Below, in pieces: positions 41,007 to 48,644 of a DNA stretch of 48,660 nt. The DNA is from an uncultured Clostridia bacterium. GTDB taxonomy: Bacteria > Bacillota > Clostridia > Oscillospirales > CAG-272. The stretch lies in the NCBI GenBank assembly GCA_947630625.1, contig CANRIL010000018.1, positions 1 to 48,660 on the forward strand. The letters run 5' to 3'. The number at the start of each line of letters is the position of its first letter. Positions within the stretch are counted from its first letter, which is position 1. The notes under the pieces are model-generated. The model searched no databases, was not told where the DNA came from, and saw only the letters and a program-made list of their open reading frames with translations. Both the position numbers and the translations under genes were made by a program.

Positions 41007-42599
41007 ATGGAGCGGACTAAAAGAAAAAACCGGCGCGGCGGAGCCGTTTTTGCGGTTTCGATCGTCATGTTTGCCGTCGCGGTCGCCGCCGTCATATTCT
41101 CTGCCGTATATATATCATCGCACCGCCCGTCATTTCCTGACGGCGCGAAGGAGCATACGTCCTTCGCCGTCGGCTCGGCGTCATATATGTTCGGCAAAAA
41201 CGGGACTGACAGCGAATTTTACGACTTGTCGCCGTACGCCGACGCTGTCAGCGCCGCGGAATACGCGGTAAAATCGCTTAATGCCTCCCGCCTGATCCTC
41301 GCGCTCTCGCTCGCAGACGCGGGCGAGGAGCCGCATCAATTCTACGAGCCGGACGCCGCGCTTGAATACGAAAGCACCGCCGACCCCGAATCATACCTCG
41401 CCGCGCACGGCGCGGACTTTGCGAGGAACGGCGAGCCGGGAGCCCTATCAGGCGCTGACATTATAGACACCGCCGCGAGCGTCCGCGACATATGCGCGGC
41501 GGGAAAAACGGAGCTGACCGTCGTCCTCGTCCCCGCCTTTATCGGCGAGATCGAAAGATATGACAAATCCGAGCTTTGCCGGTTTTATTCCGCGCTCGCA
41601 AAAGAGGTCGATTTCTGGGATTTTTCCCTCTCCCCGCTGTCATATGACGCGCGCTTTTTCTATGATGCGTCTCATCCGAGGCGCGAGGTCGGCGCGCTCG
41701 CGCTCGGGCGAATAGACGGCGAGGACGGCACATACTTTAAAAGCTTCGGCTCGCTCGTCACCGCCGAGGGTGTGACCGCGCACAACGAATCGCTTTTCAG
41801 CGTCGCCACACCGAACGAGGATGAATATACAGCCGCCGTCCCAATATTGATGTTTCACCACTTCTCGGACGACGAAAACGGCGGCACCATCATGAGCGCC
41901 GACAGATTTGAATCCTTCATCTCCGCTCTTAAGGGCGCAGGCTACAGTTCGGTCACTGTCAGCGATATGATAGAATATGTCACCGGCGGCAAACCGCTGC
42001 CGGAAAATCCCGTCTGCATCACGATCGACGACGGATACATGAGCGCGTATGAAAACGCGTATCCGATACTTAAAAAATACGGCATGCGCGCCGTCGTCTT
42101 CCCGATCGGTTCATCCGTCGGCAAAGATACATATAAGGAAACGGGCGAGCCTATCATCCCCCACTTCGGCTGGGATGAAGCGCGCGAGATGATAAGCTCC
42201 GGCATAATTGAGCTCGGCTCGCACACATACGACATGCACCAGTCAGCGCAGTTCGAGTCTGTCGAAAACCCGCGCACCTCAGCGCTTCCGCTGACGGGCG
42301 AGGACGTGAGCAGTTACGAGCGCGCGCTCACCTCCGACCTTGAGCTATACGACGAAATCCTTTCCCGCGAGCTCGGCGAGCGCTTCACCTCGCTTTCCTA
42401 CCCCGGCGGATACTTCTCAACCGAAAGCGAGCGGATCATACACTCTTACGGTATCACCGTCACGCTTACGACCCGCGAGGACGGCAAAAACGTCCTTGTG
42501 CGCTCCCTGCCGTCAAGCCTATACGCGCTTTACCGCTATAACGTCACATCCAACATGACGCCGGAATCCGTTCTTTCAATGCTTCGGACATATTATTGA
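41007..42599 (+). CDS. Membrane-anchored SGNH-like/polysaccharide deacetylase fusion
   Basis: 530 residues. Basic N-terminus and membrane helix (13-36). Residues 50-240 resemble the DltD/SGNH hydrolase-like domain: VGSAS (55-59), SRLILALSLADA, then VDFWDFSLSPLSYDARFFYD ASHPRREVG with Asp220 and His223. Residues 278-520 are a NodB-type deacetylase: ILMFHHFSDD, ITIDDGYMSAYE (Asp341, Asp342), ELGSHTYDMH (His406, His411), LSYPGGYFS. This would remove N-acetyl groups from wall or capsular glycan outside the membrane. There is no ribosome site; see the promoter. First gene of a unit with a lipoprotein and a cysteine desulfurase. Confidence 0.85.
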   Translation: MERTKRKNRRGGAVFAVSIVMFAVAVAAVIFSAVYISSHRPSFPDGAKEHTSFAVGSASYMFGKNGTDSEFYDLSPYADAVSAAEYAVKSLNASRLILALSLADAGEEPHQFYEPDAALEYESTADPESYLAAHGADFARNGEPGALSGADIIDTAASVRDICAAGKTELTVVLVPAFIGEIERYDKSELCRFYSALAKEVDFWDFSLSPLSYDARFFYDASHPRREVGALALGRIDGEDGTYFKSFGSLVTAEGVTAHNESLFSVATPNEDEYTAAVPILMFHHFSDDENGGTIMSADRFESFISALKGAGYSSVTVSDMIEYVTGGKPLPENPVCITIDDGYMSAYENAYPILKKYGMRAVVFPIGSSVGKDTYKETGEPIIPHFGWDEAREMISSGIIELGSHTYDMHQSAQFESVENPRTSALPLTGEDVSSYERALTSDLELYDEILSRELGERFTSLSYPGGYFSTESERIIHSYGITVTLTTREDGKNVLVRSLPSSLYALYRYNVTSNMTPESVLSMLRTYY

Positions 42600-42629
42600 A
42601 CAAATTCACGATAGAAAGAAGAAAACGAC

Positions 42630-43151
42630 ATGAAAAAAATTTCACTCATACTTGCCGCCGTAATGTTGCTGACAGTGCTTCTGACCGCGTGCCAGAAGAG
42701 GGACCCCTCAATTCCCGAAGGAATGCAGCGCATAAACAGTGAAACGATCGGCTGCGACCTGTTTGTCCCCGAGGGCTGGACAGAATCAATGTCGACGGGC
42801 GCTGTCGGAGCGTTCTGCTCCAACGCGGATTCTACGAACGTGACCGTCATGGCATGGAACGTGGACGCCTCCACGACGCTCGATACGTGGTGGGAGACAT
42901 ACCGCGGCGAATTTGATCAGGTATTTGACGAATTCAAGCTCGAAAATACCGAATCGACGACCCTCGGCGGCGTCGCGGCGAAAAAATACACGTATACGGC
43001 GAAGCTCGGCGAAAACGAGTTCTCATACGTTCAGTGCGCGTGCCTCCACTGGGGAATGGTGTACGTGCTGACGTTCACGACGACGCCGGACAAGTATGAG
43101 TCGCATGCGGAAGAGTTTTCCGACATGATAACGTATTTTCAGTTTCATTGA
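42630..43151 (+). CDS. Small lipoprotein, PsbP-like fold
   Basis: 173 residues. Lipoprotein signal LILAAVMLLTVLLTAC (Cys about 21). Mature part is one alpha/beta domain (about 30-172): CDLFVPEGWTESMS, FCSNADSTNVTVMAWNV, TTLDTWWETYRGEFDQVF, YVLTFTTTPDKYESHAEEFS, DMITYFQFH. The pattern 'fxvpxgWt ... nvxvxxxn ... yxxtfttxxxxyxxhxxxfxxxixsf' fits PsbP-like clostridial lipoproteins. Function unknown. Weak ribosome site; 30 bases after the deacetylase stop and three bases before the desulfurase gene. Confidence 0.78.
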   Translation: MKKISLILAAVMLLTVLLTACQKRDPSIPEGMQRINSETIGCDLFVPEGWTESMSTGAVGAFCSNADSTNVTVMAWNVDASTTLDTWWETYRGEFDQVFDEFKLENTESTTLGGVAAKKYTYTAKLGENEFSYVQCACLHWGMVYVLTFTTTPDKYESHAEEFSDMITYFQFH

Positions 43152-43154
43152 CGT

Positions 43155-44297
43155 ATGATTTATCTTGACTCCGCGGCAACAACGCGCCCCTGCGATGAGG
43201 CGGTCGCTGCCGCCGCGTCCGCGCTGACGGACGTCTGGGGGAATCCTTCCTCCGTGCACAAAATGGGGCTCGATGCGCACCGCCGCATCGAGGCGGCGCG
43301 GACAGTCATTCTCTCGTCTCTCGGCGTCCGCCGCGAGGGTGAACTCATATTCACCTCAAGCGGCACCGAAGCAAACAATTTAGCGACGCTCGGCGTCTGC
43401 CATTCAAAGCAGCGACGGGGCAAAATCATCGTGACAGAAGGGGAGCACGCGTCCGTATGGGCGTCCGCGCTCGAGGCGGAGCGGGAAGGATTTGAGCTTG
43501 CCGCGATCCCGACAAAAAGCGGCGCGCTCGATATGGATGCGCTGCGCGCCTCACTGACGCCTGATACCGTGCTCGTCTCCCTGATGCTCGTCAACAGCGA
43601 GACAGGCGCAAATTACAACGTCGCCGAGGCGTTTCGCATCGTCGGCGAGGCTGCGCCTGACGCAATACGTCACTGCGACGCCGTTCAGGGCTACATGAAG
43701 CTGCCGTTCACGGCGCGCTCTCTCGGCGCCGATCTCATCTCGATCAGCGCGCACAAGATACACGGCTTAAAGGGCGCGGGCGCGCTCTATGTCAACCAGC
43801 GCGTCCGCAAGCTGCGTGCGCTCGCCCCCGTAATTTACGGCGGCGGGCAGGAATCCGGACTCCGCTCCGGCACCGTCAACGTCCCCGCCGTTCTCGCATT
43901 TGCGGCCGCCGCGGAGCGAGCCGCGAAGACATGCGCCGCCGACGCCGAGCGGATGAAGCTTCTGCGCGAGCGCGCAATACACTCGCTCGGCAGCATAGGG
44001 CTGCGCCCGAATCTGCCGCCGGAAGCGGCTCCGCACATCCTTTCAGTCACGCTGCCCGGCATCAAGAGCGAGACGGCGCTCAATTTTCTCTCGTCGCGCG
44101 GGATCTGCGTTTCGAGCGGTTCAGCATGCTCGACGCATTCGAGAAACATCAGCCGCGCGCTGCTCGCCTTTGGCCTGACGGAGCGCGAAGCGGACACGAC
44201 GATCCGCCTCAGCCTTTCGCGCGAAACGACGGAGGATGAGATCGACACCGCCGCCGCTGCGCTTGAAGTATGCGTGCGCACGCTCGCGAGGATGTAA
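43155..44297 (+). CDS. Cysteine desulfurase (NifS/IscS type)
   Basis: 380 residues. Removes sulfur from cysteine as an enzyme persulfide. Cofactor residues: His98 (TEGEHAS), Asp175 (RHCDAVQGY), Lys201 (SISAHKIHGLKGAGAL); active-site Cys325 in SSGSACSTHSRN. Normal length. No scaffold (iscU/nifU), thiI or mnmA is adjacent, so the sulfur acceptor is unknown. The last ten codons (VCVRTLARM and stop) form the first unit of a tandem DNA repeat that continues for about 170 bases beyond the gene. Confidence 0.95.
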   Translation: MIYLDSAATTRPCDEAVAAAASALTDVWGNPSSVHKMGLDAHRRIEAARTVILSSLGVRREGELIFTSSGTEANNLATLGVCHSKQRRGKIIVTEGEHASVWASALEAEREGFELAAIPTKSGALDMDALRASLTPDTVLVSLMLVNSETGANYNVAEAFRIVGEAAPDAIRHCDAVQGYMKLPFTARSLGADLISISAHKIHGLKGAGALYVNQRVRKLRALAPVIYGGGQESGLRSGTVNVPAVLAFAAAAERAAKTCAADAERMKLLRERAIHSLGSIGLRPNLPPEAAPHILSVTLPGIKSETALNFLSSRGICVSSGSACSTHSRNISRALLAFGLTEREADTTIRLSLSRETTEDEIDTAAAALEVCVRTLARM

Positions 44298-44470
44298 CAG
44301 AAAAAATTATTGTAATCCGGTATGCGTCCGCGCGCTCATGAGAATGTGACAAGAAAAAAATATTCCAATCCGTTATGCGTTTGCACGCTTGCAAAGATGT
44401 GACAAGAAGCACCGTATGATGACATGCAATAGCGCGTGCCCGCGAGAATGTAACACGCGGATATCAATGT
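44268..44470 (+). repeat. Tandem repeat of the 3' end of the cysteine desulfurase gene
   Basis: Units of 52, 53, 58 and a partial 40 bases begin at 44268, 44320, 44373 and 44431. Unit 1 is the last codons plus stop of the gene; units 2 and 3 retain a readable tail of similar codons ending ATGTGA. Spacing is not a multiple of three, so they are not in frame. The remaining gap (44471-44782) holds no gene. Confidence 0.72.
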
Positions 44471-44521
44471 AATTTTTTGACGCCTTCGGGCTTTAAGTAT
44501 GACACCGAGACTATATTAATT

Positions 44522-44558
44522 TTGGGGGAAGCGACTTCACTAAAGCCGCTTCCCCCAA
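44522..44558. terminator. Hairpin downstream of the cysteine desulfurase
   Basis: Twelve-base perfect stem TTGGGGGAAGCG / CGCTTCCCCCAA, 13-base loop, no T-run on either strand. Likely the 3' end structure of the rightward operon. Confidence 0.5.
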
Positions 44559-44782
44559 GCCGTTTATCTAAATTTATTCGATTATTATACCCGTCTATTT
44601 TCGCTGTGACCCATTAAGCAGACTTTATCTGCCACGTCGCATAAAAGGATTTCTTGTCGTTAAGCCTTTTCGCCGCGTTTCCTTGAGCAGACACATCATT
44701 CAATCAAAATTTTCAAAAGCAAAAGGCACGCATGAAACAGCAGTTATAACACGCGGCAGGCGTTTTTTCGCCTCAGCCGATC

Positions 44783-44832
44783 CCAAAAATAAAAGACGAG
44801 CGCGGAAAGGATGTAAGCATTTTCCGCACTCG
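44783..44832 (-). terminator. Terminator of pduL
   Basis: Stem CGAGTGCGGAAA / TTTCCGCGCTCG (one mismatch), loop of 12, tail TCTTTTATTTTT on the leftward transcript. Confidence 0.82.
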
Positions 44833-44850
44833 CCGTGTGATTTTACGATT

Positions 44851-45426
44851 TTATTTTACGATCTCGCCGTAGCACTCTCCGAAAGCGCAGGCGGCGTTCG
44901 ATTCGTCAGTGTCTATGTGCATCGCAAGCGCATAACTCGGGCTGACGCGGCAGATCACGTCGTCAAAGATGAGCGAGCGGCCGTTCGAGTCGATCTTCAC
45001 CTTTACGATGTCCTTGTCCTTTATGCCGTACTCCTCTGCATCCTCAGGCGTGAAGTGAATGTGGCGCTTCGCCGCGATTACACCCTCGGAAAGTTCGATC
45101 TCGCCGCACGGTCCCACAAGCTTGCAGGGCGCGCTTCCCGCAAGGTCGCCGCTCTCGCGTACAGGAGCGTCAACGCCAAGCGTTCTCGCGTCTGTAAGGG
45201 AAACCTCAACCTGAGACGCGGAACGTGCCGGTCCCAGAATGCTGACTCTCTCGATCGACTTCTTAGGGCCGACGACGGTCACCTTTTCCTCGCATGCGAA
45301 CTGACCGGGCTGTGAAAGCATCTTTTTCACAGTGAGAGTATGTCCCTTGCCGAACAGCTTCTCAATATCCTCGTTCGTAAGATGGACGTGACGCGCGGAT
45401 GTTTCAACTAAGATTTTGTTTGCCAT
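44851..45426 (-). CDS. pduL: PduL-family phosphate acyltransferase
   Basis: 191 residues. PduL interconverts acyl-CoA and acyl-phosphate with zinc. Both His motifs are present (SARHVHLTNEDIEKLFG near residue 12; AAKRHIHFTPEDAEEYG near 118), and the conserved GPARSASQVEVSLTDARTLG. It begins directly with the core and lacks the N-terminal extension that targets microcompartments, and no shell proteins are nearby, so it probably serves as a free phosphotransacetylase. No ack gene is adjacent. Single-gene unit. Confidence 0.94.
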   Translation of the reverse strand: MANKILVETSARHVHLTNEDIEKLFGKGHTLTVKKMLSQPGQFACEEKVTVVGPKKSIERVSILGPARSASQVEVSLTDARTLGVDAPVRESGDLAGSAPCKLVGPCGEIELSEGVIAAKRHIHFTPEDAEEYGIKDKDIVKVKIDSNGRSLIFDDVICRVSPSYALAMHIDTDESNAACAFGECYGEIVK

Positions 45427-45460
45427 TTATAAGTACCGTACCTTTCGTTATTCTTTATAA

Positions 45461-45489
45461 AGTATACCACACGCCCACATAAAAAACAA
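45461..45489 (-). promoter_or_regulatory. Promoter for pduL
   Basis: Leftward TTGTTT (45489-45484), 17-base spacer, TATACT (45466-45461). Confidence 0.7.
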
Positions 45490-45544
45490 GTATCGGAGAG
45501 ATAATATGTCCCGTATAAATTGTTTTTTATGAGGTGCTTTTAAC

Positions 45545-46210
45545 TTGGAAAACGAAAATCAGATGAGCGAAGAAAAGCGAAGCGAAATTGAGGATCTCGG
45601 CACAACGGTTGCCGACGGCGGGCATATCAGGATCATCACCGTCATAGGTCAGATCGAGGGACACTACGCGCTCGGCGAAGGGCAGAAATCGACGAAATAC
45701 GAACACATCATCCCGATTCTCGCGGACGCTGAGGACGACCCCAAAATTACCGGAATCCTGACGCTCATAAACACGATGGGCGGCGACGTTGAGGCGGGAC
45801 TTGCGATATCTGAGCTTATCGCGGGACTCTCGAAGCCGACCGCCTCTATAGTTCTCGGCGGCGGACACAGCATCGGCGTCCCTCTCGCGGTCGCGGCGGA
45901 CAGATCGTTCATCGTCCCGTCCGCGACGATGACGCTGCATCCTGTCCGCATGAACGGCACCGTTATCGGCGTCCCGCAGACGTATGCGTATCTGCGCCGC
46001 ATGCAGGAGCGCATAATCGGCTTCATCACATCGCATTCACGCATAAGCGCCGACAATCTTCGCCGCCTCATGCTCAATACAGACGAGCTCGCCAACGATG
46101 TCGGCACGATCATTGACGGCGGAGAAGCCGTCGCCTGCGGCCTGATAGATGAGATCGGCGGTCTGTCCGACGCGCTTGAATACCTGAAAAACAGAAGCCG
46201 CCAAGGCTGA
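45545..46210 (+). CDS. tepA: TepA/YmfB-type ClpP-family serine protease
   Basis: 221 residues. Start TTG (45545) with GAGG ten bases upstream; no ATG gives a fuller domain. ClpP fold: ITVIGQIEGHY, LINTMGGDVEAGLAI, catalytic Ser109 (VLGGGHSIGVPLAVAA), His132 (MTLHPVRMNG), acidic residue near 186-191 (NDVGTIIDGG). This is the translocation-enhancing (TepA, YmfB) branch, found in spore-forming Firmicutes and their relatives; it works without Clp ATPases. Single-gene unit between pduL and the glycosylase gene. Confidence 0.9.
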   Translation: MENENQMSEEKRSEIEDLGTTVADGGHIRIITVIGQIEGHYALGEGQKSTKYEHIIPILADAEDDPKITGILTLINTMGGDVEAGLAISELIAGLSKPTASIVLGGGHSIGVPLAVAADRSFIVPSATMTLHPVRMNGTVIGVPQTYAYLRRMQERIIGFITSHSRISADNLRRLMLNTDELANDVGTIIDGGEAVACGLIDEIGGLSDALEYLKNRSRQG

Positions 46211-46227
46211 CGCACAATGCTTCCGCA

Positions 46228-46264
46228 CGCCGCCGTCACTTCGCCCGACGGCGGCGCATTTTGC
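46228..46264 (+). terminator. Terminator of the tepA gene
   Basis: Ten-base stem CGCCGCCGTC / GACGGCGGCG, nine-base loop, tail CATTTTGCC. The rest of the gap to 46459 has a possible -10 (TACAAT near 46425) for the next gene and nothing else. Confidence 0.7.
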
Positions 46265-46459
46265 CATTTAAATGCGCGGAAAACATCGTCAACCGATCAA
46301 TCATAACAATAGTTTCCGCACATCGTTTTTTTCGCCATACAAGTGCGGCGGCGCAGCTTTACGACATAATGCGCCGCCAAAATCTTTTTTTCAGAAAAAC
46401 CGCGACAAATCGACGCGAATATGGTACAATGGTAATATCAAAAAAAAGGCGGTGTCATT

Positions 46460-47008
46460 ATGGACATGGAAACATTGCGGCAGAGCTGCGCCGGATGCGG
46501 CAAATGCAAGCTCGCCCCGACGCGGACAAATATCGTCTTCGGCGTCGGCAACGAAAACGCAGACCTCATGTTTGTGGGGGAAGCCCCGGGCGAACAGGAG
46601 GATCTTTCCGGAATTCCGTTCGTCGGCAGAGCCGGCAAACTGCTCGACTCATATCTGACAGCCGTCGGGATCGACCGCGACTCCGTCTACATAGCCAATA
46701 TCCTCAAATGCCGCCCTCCCAAAAACCGCGACCCCCAGCCGGACGAGGAGGACGCCTGCATGCCGTATCTGCGTGAGCAGGTCAGGATCGTAAATCCGAA
46801 GCTGATCGTCTGCCTCGGCAGGATCGCCGCCATGCGCCTCATCAAACCTGATTTCAAAATCACGCAGGAGCACGGCATCTGGTTCACGCGCGGCAAATTT
46901 GAGATGTCGGCTTTCTATCATCCGTCAGCTCTTCTGCGCGACCCGCGCAAAAAAGAAGATATGCTGACCGATATGCAGACGCTTGCCGAAAAACTGAAGC
47001 AGATTTAA
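46460..47008 (+). CDS. Family 4 uracil-DNA glycosylase with iron-sulfur cluster
   Basis: 182 residues. Removes uracil from DNA. Fe-S cysteines: CGKC (13-16), Cys84 ([13 protein letters not shown]) and Cys100, 15 apart as in the family. Catalytic motif [20 protein letters not shown] (Glu41) and YHPSALLR loop near 153-160 are present; this is the UDGa/type 4 class. Ribosome site AGGCGG. Single-gene unit. Confidence 0.95.
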   Translation: MDMETLRQSCAGCGKCKLAPTRTNIVFGVGNENADLMFVGEAPGEQEDLSGIPFVGRAGKLLDSYLTAVGIDRDSVYIANILKCRPPKNRDPQPDEEDACMPYLREQVRIVNPKLIVCLGRIAAMRLIKPDFKITQEHGIWFTRGKFEMSAFYHPSALLRDPRKKEDMLTDMQTLAEKLKQI

Positions 47009-47043
47009 TACATTTGACTAAGATAAATTTCAACAGCAAAAAA

Positions 47044-47090
47044 TCCGAACCGATTTCCCGCCTTGACGGATGACCGGTTCGGACATTTTT
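47044..47090 (+). terminator. Terminator between the glycosylase gene and ruvX
   Basis: Nine-base stem TCCGAACCG / CGGTTCGGA with a long loop (22 bases), then CATTTTTT. May serve both convergent genes weakly. Confidence 0.65.
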
Positions 47091-47131
47091 TCATATATTG
47101 CTATCGTTGCGAGTCTTAGGCATTTGACTTT

Positions 47132-47560
47132 TTACTGATTGCGCCGCCTCTCGTCGAGATAATCCTGAAGGATGATCTCGGCGGCAAGCTCATCAATGCG
47201 GTCGCGTCTCTTTTTCCCGTGCGTCCCGGTCGCGTCCATGATCTCGTGCGCCTCGACCGTCGTGAGTCTTTCGTCGCACAGCTCGACTTCGACTCCGGTC
47301 AGCTCCGCCACCATAGAGGCAAACGCCTTCGCCTTGTCGGCTCTCGCGCCTTCGCTGCCGTCCATATTGAATGGACAGCCTATAACTATCAGTTCCGCGC
47401 CGTATTTTTTCGCCGCGTCCGCAACGGCTGCCGCCGTCTTTCTCATTCCGGCAGACCTTATAACGCCGATGCCAGTCGCAATAAGCCCCGATAGATCGGA
47501 CACCGCGAGCCCCGTCCTTGCGTCGCCGTAATCGACGCCGAGGATTCGTTTCTTTTCCAT
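47132..47560 (-). CDS. ruvX: RuvX/YqgF Holliday-junction resolvase-fold nuclease
   Basis: 142 residues, RNase H fold. Catalytic Asp10 in ILGVDYGDARTGLAVSD; GCPFNMDGSEGARADKAKAF; Glu/Asp pair in VELCDERLTTVEA; ending IDELAAEIILQDYLDERR. Needed for 16S rRNA 5' maturation (Escherichia coli) and proposed as a resolvase. It follows the PfkB-fold gene by seven bases without its own promoter, so they share an mRNA. Ribosome site weak. Confidence 0.95.
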   Translation of the reverse strand: MEKKRILGVDYGDARTGLAVSDLSGLIATGIGVIRSAGMRKTAAAVADAAKKYGAELIVIGCPFNMDGSEGARADKAKAFASMVAELTGVEVELCDERLTTVEAHEIMDATGTHGKKRRDRIDELAAEIILQDYLDERRRNQ

Positions 47561-47567
47561 GATTACG

Positions 47568-48500
47568 TTACAGCTGAATTCCGCGGTCTTCGATAAACGT
47601 GGAAAGCTCCTCCTCAGTAGGGATTGAATCGAGGCTTCCCTGTCTGCTGACTGTCAGCGCCGCCGCCGCATTTGCATAGTGGACGGAGCGCATTATATCG
47701 TGTGACCGAATATACTCAGCCAAAAGCGCCACATCAAAGACGCTGCCGGCGCATGATGTGTCAACGTCTGTGACATTGTTTGCGAGCACGACATTATAAT
47801 ATTTGCCGTCATATAGGAACGCGCCGCGGTCGCCCATCTTGATTATATAGTATTTCGCCTTAACGAGCGATGACAGCCTGATCACAGAGCGCAGGCAGTT
47901 CTCCGTATTTGACGGGGCAATTCCGGTGAATGCCAAAAGCTCCTCCTCATCCGGAATAAAGATCTCGCACGGGAAAAGCTTGCTCAGCGGAAAATTCTCG
48001 TGTATCGGGCCTCCGTCGATCATGAGCGGTATCTTCTTGCGCGCTGCCAGCTCAGACACGGACGTGACAATGCGTTCAGGCGAGCGAAGGGATATAATTG
48101 CCGCGTCCGGAATTGAAGTAAATGCGTCCTCTGTATCCGCCTCAGAGAGAAGCAGATTTGCACCCGGGAACGAAATGCGCCGGGATACGCCGTCTGAGTC
48201 GGTAATAGCGGATATAAGTCCCGTCGCCGCGCGTCTGTCCATACACATAAACCGCGTGTCAATTCCCATCTCGCGGAACTGCGCGCGCAGCCGCTGTCCG
48301 TTGCTGTCAGCGCCGACACGCGAACACAGAATGCACTCCGCGCCGATCATCGTAAGCGCAACCGCAAATTCCGCGCCCTCGCCGCCGGGTATATAGTCAT
48401 ACGACCGTCCGACGACCGTTTCACCCGCATCGGGATATCTCTCCGTGCGCTGCACGAATTCCATATTCGTAGGGCTGATCGCAAGTATTCTCGGCTTCAT
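47568..48500 (-). CDS. PfkB/ribokinase-fold protein lacking the catalytic aspartate
   Basis: 310 residues from the ATG at 48500, which has GGAGG nine bases upstream. Ribokinase fold: YIPGGEGAEFAVALTMIGAE near the start, SRVGADSNGQRLRAQFREMG, MIDGGPIHENFPL, IIKMGDRGAFLY, then the normally invariant DTxGAGD region reads VDTSCAGSVFDVAL. The catalytic Asp is Ser253 and the following Gly is changed. Thus it keeps the fold but probably does not phosphorylate, or does so differently. It is first of a two-gene unit with ruvX. Confidence 0.85.
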   Translation of the reverse strand: MKPRILAISPTNMEFVQRTERYPDAGETVVGRSYDYIPGGEGAEFAVALTMIGAECILCSRVGADSNGQRLRAQFREMGIDTRFMCMDRRAATGLISAITDSDGVSRRISFPGANLLLSEADTEDAFTSIPDAAIISLRSPERIVTSVSELAARKKIPLMIDGGPIHENFPLSKLFPCEIFIPDEEELLAFTGIAPSNTENCLRSVIRLSSLVKAKYYIIKMGDRGAFLYDGKYYNVVLANNVTDVDTSCAGSVFDVALLAEYIRSHDIMRSVHYANAAAALTVSRQGSLDSIPTEEELSTFIEDRGIQL

Positions 48501-48537
48501 ATCATTGTTCCTCCAGGTCAGCATAGCTCATGTGTAA

Positions 48538-48566
48538 ATTATACACTAATATTAAGCTAAAATCAA
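48538..48566 (-). promoter_or_regulatory. Promoter for the PfkB-fold/ruvX operon
   Basis: Leftward TTGATT (48566-48561), 17-base spacer, TATAAT (48543-48538). Confidence 0.82.
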
Positions 48567-48604
48567 CGGTAGAATACGACAATAGATAAGGTACAATAAA
48601 TTTC

Positions 48605-48644
48605 GCAAAAACGTGAGGGCAAAAATATAGACATGCCCCCGCAC
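48605..48644 (-). terminator. Probable terminator of a gene outside the window
   Basis: Leftward: GTGCGGGGGCA pairs with TGCCCTCAC (one bulge or mismatch) across a 12-base loop, then GTTTTTGC. It suggests a leftward gene ends just beyond 48660. Confidence 0.6.

Noticed and set aside
44683-45315. 210-codon open frame on the plus strand
   Set aside because: It lies almost wholly antisense to pduL, whose motifs are clear, and its product is Arg/Val/Ala-rich with no domain.
44851-45426. Bacterial microcompartment locus around pduL
   Set aside because: No shell protein or aldehyde dehydrogenase gene nearby and PduL lacks an encapsulation peptide.
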